NCBI RefSeq assembly: GCF_037949285.1
Contig: NZ_CP149928.1
Span: forward strand, 435,001-444,349
Length of the DNA stretch: 9,349 nt
Direction of reading: 5' to 3'
Source of the DNA: Thioclava sp. GXIMD4216
Lineage (GTDB): Bacteria; Pseudomonadota; Alphaproteobacteria; Rhodobacterales; Rhodobacteraceae
The notes beneath the pieces are model-generated. The model was not told the DNA's origin, searched no databases, and was given only the letters and a program-made list of their open reading frames with translations. Shown here in pieces: positions 5,368 to 9,349 of this stretch. Within the stretch, counting starts at the first letter, position 1. The number at the start of each line of letters is the position of its first letter. The position numbers and the translations under genes are program-made.

Positions 5368-6162
5368 TCAGTGACGCCTGCGGAAAAGCAGGAGCATCAC
5401 GAAAATAAGAGCACTTCCCACCACGATCGACGGCCCCGCAGGCGTGTCCCAGCGTAGCGAGCCGAAAATACCCGCCGCCACCGAAGCCATTCCGATCAGC
5501 GTGGCACTAACCGCCATCGCCTCGGGACTGCGCGCCACCTGACGCGCCGCCGCCGCAGGGACGATCAACAGCGCCGCAATCAGCAAGGCCCCGACGATCT
5601 TGATTGCCACGGCCACCGTCAGCGCCAGCGCCACCGTCAGCACAAGCTGTTCGCGCCGCCCGTCGATTCCGGCAGATTTCGCCAGCGCCTCGCTGACGGT
5701 CGCGGTCAGCAGATTCTGCCAGCGCCAGACCAGAAGCGCCAGCACAACCAGCCCACCAAGCCAGATGATCGCAAGATCCATGCGCGACACGGCCAGAATA
5801 TCCCCGAAAAGCCATGCGGAAAGATCCACCCGCAGCCCGCCGATAAACGAGGCCGCCACCAGACCGATGGCCAGCGCCGCATGGGCCAGCACGCCCAGCA
5901 CGGTATCCGCCGCATATCCGCGACCGGACAGATGCGCCACGGTCAGCGCCATCAGCAGCGCCACCCCCAGCGTTCCGGCATAGACCGAAACCCCGAAGCC
6001 CAGACTGATCGCAACGCCCAGAATGGCCGCATGCGAGGTCGCATCCCCGAAATAGGCCATACGCCGCCAGACCACGAAAGCCCCCAAAGGACCGGTGGCC
6101 AGACACAGCCCCACCCCCGCCAGCAGCGAGCGCAGAAGGAAATCATCGAAAAGCGCCATCAT
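5368..6162 (-). CDS. znuB: Zinc ABC transporter permease
   Basis: Inner-membrane permease of the ZnuABC zinc importer, 264 residues, of the ABC-3 (metal) permease family. It is almost wholly hydrophobic, with segments at about 12-32, 47-76, 89-109, 128-147, 173-206, 217-236 and 247-261. Family motifs are RRMAYFGDATSHAAILGVA (33-51), the ATPase-contacting loop SEALAKSAGI (157-166), KIVGALLIAALLIVPAAAA (188-206) and PAGPSIVV (241-248). The first ATG (6162) overlaps the znuC stop by four bases (ATGA); a second ATG three bases on (6159) gives a one-base overlap. Either implies coupled translation. Manganese permeases of the same family are the alternative, but Zur and the His-rich ZnuA next door make zinc the likely substrate. 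Confidence 0.93.
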   Translation of the reverse strand: MMALFDDFLLRSLLAGVGLCLATGPLGAFVVWRRMAYFGDATSHAAILGVAISLGFGVSVYAGTLGVALLMALTVAHLSGRGYAADTVLGVLAHAALAIGLVAASFIGGLRVDLSAWLFGDILAVSRMDLAIIWLGGLVVLALLVWRWQNLLTATVSEALAKSAGIDGRREQLVLTVALALTVAVAIKIVGALLIAALLIVPAAAARQVARSPEAMAVSATLIGMASVAAGIFGSLRWDTPAGPSIVVGSALIFVMLLLFRRRH

Positions 6163-6941
6163 ATCGGTGCAGTATCCTTGGTTGAGCTTGCGCCGTGATC
6201 ATGGGCAAGGCAGGCTCCGCTTTGCGGATCGTGGCTATGGTCGTGATGGTGCTGGTAAAGCGCAAAGGCACCGCCCGTCCCGATACCGAACAACGCCCGG
6301 TATTCCGGTGCCTCGGACACAATCGCGGGGGTGCCCTCGCAGCAGATATGACCGTTCAGGCAGATCACCCGATCCGACGAGGACATCACCACATGCAGAT
6401 CGTGGCTGACCATAAGAACCGCACAGCCGGTTTCGGCACGCACCTCCTCGATCAGCAGATAGAAGGCCGCCGTACCCGGCTGGTCCAGCCCCTGTGTCGG
6501 CTCGTCCAGAATCAGCACATCCGGCTTGGCCAGAAGCGCGCGCGCCAGAAGCACGCGCTGCAACTGCCCGCCGGATAGCCCCGACAGCGGGCGGGACTCG
6601 ATTCCCTCAACCCCGACACGGGCCAGAACAGCCCGCGCCGCCGCATCGCTGACCCGCTTGGGCAGGGACAGGAAGCGCCGCACACTCAGCGGTAGCGTCG
6701 CATCTATATGCAGCTTTTGCGGCACGTAGCCGATCACCAGACCGGCCGCTTTCTGAACGCGCCCCGTCGCCAATGTTTCCAGCCCGATCAGAGCCTTGAT
6801 CAGCGTCGACTTCCCCGACCCGTTCGGCCCGACAACCGTCACGATCTCTTTGGGCCGGATGTCGAAATGAACCGAATGCAGAACGAAATCATCGCCGTGT
6901 TTCACACCGAGATTCTGCGCCGAAAGCAGGCTGTCAGACAT
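6159..6941 (-). CDS. znuC: Zinc ABC transporter ATPase with His-rich tail
   Basis: 260-residue ATPase that powers ZnuB. Walker A is GPNGSGKST (38-46), the Q-loop is Gln75 in GYVPQKLHID, the signature is LSGGQLQR (122-129), Walker B is DVLILDEP (141-148), and the switch His is H180 in VSHDLHVV. The YVPQKL and LSVRRFLSLP segments are typical of ZnuC. The C terminus carries HHHDHSHDP (231-239) and AHDHG (246-250), a metal-binding-looking tail seen in several ZnuC proteins. The start at 6941 is chosen because MSDSLLSAQNLGVK begins the ABC domain; the longer frame to 7091 lies inside zur. The start overlaps the zur stop by 8 bp and the end overlaps znuB, so zur-znuC-znuB is one operon. Confidence 0.94.
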   Translation of the reverse strand: MSDSLLSAQNLGVKHGDDFVLHSVHFDIRPKEIVTVVGPNGSGKSTLIKALIGLETLATGRVQKAAGLVIGYVPQKLHIDATLPLSVRRFLSLPKRVSDAAARAVLARVGVEGIESRPLSGLSGGQLQRVLLARALLAKPDVLILDEPTQGLDQPGTAAFYLLIEEVRAETGCAVLMVSHDLHVVMSSSDRVICLNGHICCEGTPAIVSEAPEYRALFGIGTGGAFALYQHHHDHSHDPQSGACLAHDHGASSTKDTAPI

Positions 6942-7452
6942 CTTTCGTGGTCTCTTTCTCGGGCTTTTGCGCACAGCGCGGGCAAAGGCCCACGGCTTCG
7001 ATGCTGGCGCGATCCACCCTGAAACCCACCCCCAGCGCGGATTTGTCCAGTTCGGCGCGCACGGCGGCTCCGGGCGCTTCGGCCACGGCATCGCACGTCT
7101 CGCAGATCAGGAAAACCGGCGCATGGTCCTCGCCCGCATGTAGACAGGCGATAAAGGCGTTCAGCCTGCGGATCCGGTGCACCAGCCCGCAATCGACCAG
7201 AAAATCCAGCGCGCGATAGGCCACGGGGGGCTGTTTGCCAAAGCCCTCCTCCGCCAGCCGTTCGAGCACCTCATAGGCCCCCATCGCGCGATGTTCCTCA
7301 AGCAGGATCTCCAGCACGCGGCGGCGCACCGGCGTCAGCCGCAGCTTTTGCGCCGCGATCACGCCTTCGGCGCGCGACATCGCATGGCCCGCGCAATGGG
7401 TGTGATCATGCGCCTCGAAGGCACTGACGCTCTCTTTTGAAACCTGCGGCAT
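6934..7452 (-). CDS. zur: Zinc uptake regulator, Fur family
   Basis: Zinc-responsive repressor of 172 residues. The winged helix lies at about 30-98 (KLRLTPVRRRVLEILLEEHRAMGAYEVLERL, then PPVAYRALDFLVDCGLVHRI). All zinc ligands known from E. coli Zur have counterparts: sensory-site His92, Cys103, His110 and Glu125, and structural Cys117/Cys120 (CETC) and Cys157/Cys160 (CPRC). It would bind DNA when zinc-loaded and repress znuCB and znuA; paired candidate sites lie just upstream. The N terminus has a His/Cys-rich stretch, HDHTHCAGH (15-23). The ATG at 7452 has no Shine-Dalgarno, and Met25 (7380) could be an alternative start. The gene is first in the zur-znuC-znuB operon, so it is probably autoregulated. 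Confidence 0.93.
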   Translation of the reverse strand: MPQVSKESVSAFEAHDHTHCAGHAMSRAEGVIAAQKLRLTPVRRRVLEILLEEHRAMGAYEVLERLAEEGFGKQPPVAYRALDFLVDCGLVHRIRRLNAFIACLHAGEDHAPVFLICETCDAVAEAPGAAVRAELDKSALGVGFRVDRASIEAVGLCPRCAQKPEKETTKDV

Positions 7453-7465
7453 GTTATAGCATCAC
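7453..7465. promoter_or_regulatory. Candidate Zur box next to zur
   Basis: GTTATAGCATCAC agrees with the Zur core GTTATAnTATAAC at 10 of 12 defined positions. It abuts the zur start codon, so Zur bound here could block zur transcription or initiation. The consensus is recalled from published comparative work, mainly on gammaproteobacteria; binding is inferred. Confidence 0.5.
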
Positions 7466-7480
7466 AATTCTGCTTGACTT

Positions 7481-7493
7481 GTTATTCTATTAC
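7481..7493. promoter_or_regulatory. Candidate Zur box in the zur-znuA gap
   Basis: GTTATTCTATTAC agrees with the Zur core GTTATAnTATAAC at 10 of 12 defined positions and is itself a partial palindrome (GTnATnnnATnAC). Outer flanks TTGTT/AACAA add wider dyad symmetry. It lies midway between the divergent starts, 61 bp before the znuA ATG, and its centre is 28 bp from the other site. It is the better placed of the two to repress znuA. Confidence 0.62.
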
Positions 7494-7541
7494 ATAAACA
7501 AAAGCACATTTGAAAACAAGTTCGTCCCGAAAGGAAACCAC

Positions 7542-8546
7542 ATGTCCCGTCTGCCGCTTCGTCTGGCCGCGACCATCGGTGCATTTGCCGCCCTGCCCGC
7601 CTTGGCACAAGCCGACATTCCCAGCGTCGTCACCGGCACGCCGGTCGTGCAATCCTTGGTCCAACAGGTGATGGGCAACCTCGGGGATGCGAAGGTGCTT
7701 CTGGATAAAGGGGCCGACCCGCATAGCTTCCAGCTGCGCCCCAGTCAGGCCCGCAGCCTGCAAGATGCCGATCTTGTGTTCTGGATCGGACCGGAGCTGA
7801 CGCCGTGGCTTGATCGCGCGATCGATACGCTCAACAACTCGACCGCGATTTCGCTGCTGCATGCCGACGGCACGATCCGGCAGGATTTCCACACGCCGGA
7901 ACTGGTGGAGGATGAGGACGGGCATGATCATGACCACGAGGCGCACGCCGATAGCGATCATGATCACGAGGACCATGATGACGGGCATGACCACGAGGAT
8001 CATGACGAACATCACCACCATGACGGCCTTGATCCGCATGCATGGCTCAATCCGCAAAACGCCGAAATCTGGCTGCAGGTGATTGCCAAGGCACTGGCCG
8101 AAAAAGACCCCGAACATGCGGACACCTATGCCGCCAATGCCGATGCCGCGATTGCCAGGATCAAGGATCTTGATGCCGGTCTGGCAAAACAGCTTGCCCC
8201 GGCGCAAGGCAAACCCTTCGTCGTCTTCCACGCCGCCTATGGCTATCTGGCCGACCATTACGGGCTGGAGATCGCCGGCAGCGTCAGCGCGGGCGATGCC
8301 GCAGCGCCCGGTGCGGCACATCTGGAAGACTTGCATCAGGCGCTCGGGGCCGATCACGTCATCTGCGCCTTCCCCGAGGCCCAGCACGACCCCAAACAGA
8401 TCAAGATCCTGCTGGAGGGCACGGAGGTCAAACTTGGCGGCGCGCTGGACCCGTCGGGGAGCACGCTCGACTACGGTCCCGATCTTTACGCGACGCTGCT
8501 GTCGGGGCTGACCAAGACCCTCAGCGACTGTCTGACACAGGACTAA
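7542..8546 (+). CDS. znuA: Periplasmic zinc-binding protein of the ZnuABC importer
   Basis: 334-residue cluster A-I solute-binding protein that delivers zinc to ZnuBC in the periplasm. The signal peptide is MSRLPLRLAATIGAFAALPALAQA (cleavage about residue 24). Zinc ligands are expected at His61 (GADPHSFQLRPS), His166 (DPHAWLNP), His230 (VVFHAAYGYL) and Asp303 (LDPSG). Cys274 and Cys330 match the disulfide described in E. coli ZnuA. Between the first two ligands is a loop with 14 His in residues 128-160, mixed with Asp/Glu, which probably gathers or senses zinc; such loops mark zinc rather than manganese transporters. AAGGA (7531-7535) lies 6 nt before the ATG; the frame extending to 7437 would overlap divergent zur and is rejected. 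Transcribed away from zur-znuCB and probably repressed by Zur. Confidence 0.95.
   Translation: MSRLPLRLAATIGAFAALPALAQADIPSVVTGTPVVQSLVQQVMGNLGDAKVLLDKGADPHSFQLRPSQARSLQDADLVFWIGPELTPWLDRAIDTLNNSTAISLLHADGTIRQDFHTPELVEDEDGHDHDHEAHADSDHDHEDHDDGHDHEDHDEHHHHDGLDPHAWLNPQNAEIWLQVIAKALAEKDPEHADTYAANADAAIARIKDLDAGLAKQLAPAQGKPFVVFHAAYGYLADHYGLEIAGSVSAGDAAAPGAAHLEDLHQALGADHVICAFPEAQHDPKQIKILLEGTEVKLGGALDPSGSTLDYGPDLYATLLSGLTKTLSDCLTQD
7917..8030 (+). repeat. Low-complexity CATGA(C/T)CA repeats encoding the ZnuA His-rich loop
   Basis: Short imperfect repeats of codons for His, Asp and Glu. GACGGGCATG occurs at 7917-7926 and again at 7980-7989, each soon followed by GACCACGAGG, and GATCATGA recurs between them. 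The pattern suggests growth by replication slippage and a loop of variable length between strains. The repeats stay in frame with znuA. Confidence 0.75.
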
Positions 8547-8591
8547 TCCCTTGCCCCCGCGTCCGGCACATGATTTCTAGGGCTGGATAAT

Positions 8592-8596
8592 GGAGG
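8592..8596 (+). promoter_or_regulatory. Shine-Dalgarno choosing the start of the DgoK-like gene
   Basis: GGAGG with a 5-nt spacer to the ATG at 8602. The in-frame ATG at 8590 overlaps this ribosome-binding site and has none of its own, so 8602 is the likely start. Confidence 0.75.
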
Positions 8597-8601
8597 ACAG
8601 G

Positions 8602-9342
8602 ATGACAACATGGCTGGCGGGCGCCGTGGATGGCGCCCGACTTTTTCTCTGGGACGAGCAGGCCGATTCCCCGCGTCACATTGCGCTGGAAGGCGCGGAT
8701 GCGCAGACCCTCATGGCGCGCGAACTTGCCACCACCGGTGCCGAACGGGCTGTGCTGGCGGCAGCAGATGGGCCTGCACGCCACATTCCCTGCAAGGCCA
8801 CCGCCACCACGGAGGGTCCGGCCCAGCAGATCCGGCTTCTGCCGAAGCTGGTACAAAACCATCCCCCCGTCACCGCCCACCCGCGCGAAGTGGCCCTGAT
8901 CGCAGGGCTTCTGAAGGCACAGCCGCAATTCGACGGGGTCATCGCCATGACCGGCGAGACCACGTTATGGGCACAGATTTCTGCCGAAGAGGTGGTCTCG
9001 GTCACCCGCAGCGCCACGGGGCGGCTGTTTGCGGCATTCGGTGGCGGCGCGCCACTGCCCCCTGACGCCGAATTCGACGACGCCCTGTCCGAAACCCGCG
9101 CCCGTCCCGAACGGCTGATGCGCGCTCTGGCCACCCCCGCCCTGTCCCGTCAGGCCCTTCTGGGCAGCCTGATCGGGGCCGAGCTTTCGGACACCCGCCC
9201 GTGGTGGCTGGGCCAACGCGTATTGACCTTCGGGCCTTTCGCGCAGGCACTCACCCATGCTCTGGCACAACAGGGGGCCGCCGCGACCGAGGGCGCGGCA
9301 GACCATGCCCTGCGCGCAGGGCTCCTTTCGGCCTTCGACTAA
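8602..9342 (+). CDS. Divergent 2-dehydro-3-deoxygalactonokinase (DgoK)-like protein, possible pseudokinase
   Basis: 246-residue protein with the layout of DgoK, the ASKHA-fold kinase that phosphorylates 2-keto-3-deoxygalactonate. Resemblances are HPREVALIAGLL (93-104, against the family RGEE-x-LIGA block), GVIAMTGETTLWAQI (112-126, against the PGTHSKWV block), VTRSATGRLFAAF (134-146, against MTGELF), LLGSLIGAELSDTR (187-199) and the C-terminal EGAADHALRAGLLSAF. It is about 50 residues shorter than typical DgoK. The N-terminal phosphate-binding motif (DWGTTxxRA) is reduced to AVDGARLFLWD, and the His/Lys of the THSKW site are replaced. The reading frame is intact with a good Shine-Dalgarno, so it is probably expressed. 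It is 55 bp after znuA with no terminator seen between. A dgoA aldolase gene would be expected next but lies outside the window. Confidence 0.65.
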   Translation: MTTWLAGAVDGARLFLWDEQADSPRHIALEGADAQTLMARELATTGAERAVLAAADGPARHIPCKATATTEGPAQQIRLLPKLVQNHPPVTAHPREVALIAGLLKAQPQFDGVIAMTGETTLWAQISAEEVVSVTRSATGRLFAAFGGGAPLPPDAEFDDALSETRARPERLMRALATPALSRQALLGSLIGAELSDTRPWWLGQRVLTFGPFAQALTHALAQQGAAATEGAADHALRAGLLSAFD

Positions 9343-9349
9343 CTGGAAC

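Noticed and set aside
5184..5408. Plus-strand ORF of 74 codons in the gap and across the end of znuB
   Set aside because: No ribosome-binding site, overlap with znuB in antisense, and no recognisable protein features.
7437..7541. N-terminal extension of ZnuA with a hydrophobic stretch that could look like a membrane segment
   Set aside because: It runs through the divergent promoter with the Zur sites and into zur. The start at 7542 has a Shine-Dalgarno and a classical signal peptide.
7917..8030. Short periodic repeats that might suggest a CRISPR or other array
   Set aside because: The units are a few bases long, in frame, and encode the His-rich loop of ZnuA; there are no spacers.

Overview
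The window is GC-rich, tightly packed bacterial chromosome. It most resembles an alphaproteobacterium of the Rhodobacterales/Rhodobacteraceae type. This is inferred from codon choice, the pcaR-pcaIJF arrangement, the zur-znuCB/znuA arrangement and a small secreted 61-residue protein of a kind I associate with that group. There are no rRNAs, tRNAs, insertion sequences, CRISPR arrays or phage genes, and no sign of a mobile island. I recognise most genes; no complete new system is visible.

Left block (1-2686): a beta-ketoadipate pathway unit. pcaI, pcaJ and the first 142 codons of pcaF run leftward, coupled by TGATG junctions. They encode the two steps that turn 3-oxoadipate into acetyl-CoA and succinyl-CoA. 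An IclR-family regulator (PcaR/PcaU/PobR type) is divergent from them, and the 105-bp gap between holds repeated TTGTTC(G/A)TATA elements that look like its operator.

Middle block (2768-5010): two rightward genes, a secreted protein that looks like an outer-membrane beta-barrel and a DUF218 (YdcF/SanA/ElyC-like) protein. The second meets an orphan ParA-type ATPase gene tail to tail with a 17-bp overlap. The ParA gene uses a TTG start behind a strong Shine-Dalgarno. Its leader/promoter (4652-4739) is almost entirely made of two abutting inverted-repeat elements. Next is a 61-residue secreted or membrane-anchored small protein with its own intrinsic terminator, then about 357 bp of mostly featureless DNA.

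Right block (5368-8546): a complete high-affinity zinc uptake locus. zur-znuC-znuB run leftward with overlapping ends, and znuA runs rightward. Two sequences matching the Zur-box core lie 28 bp apart in the shared 89-bp promoter, so one Zur protein probably controls both arms. ZnuA has a very His/Asp/Glu-rich loop, and ZnuC and Zur also carry short His-rich extensions.

Right edge (8602-9342): a complete but short, divergent relative of 2-dehydro-3-deoxygalactonokinase (DgoK) that lacks the usual phosphate-binding and substrate-site motifs. It may be a pseudoenzyme. The most worthwhile leads are the structured parA leader, the DgoK-like protein, the small secreted protein and the paired Zur sites.
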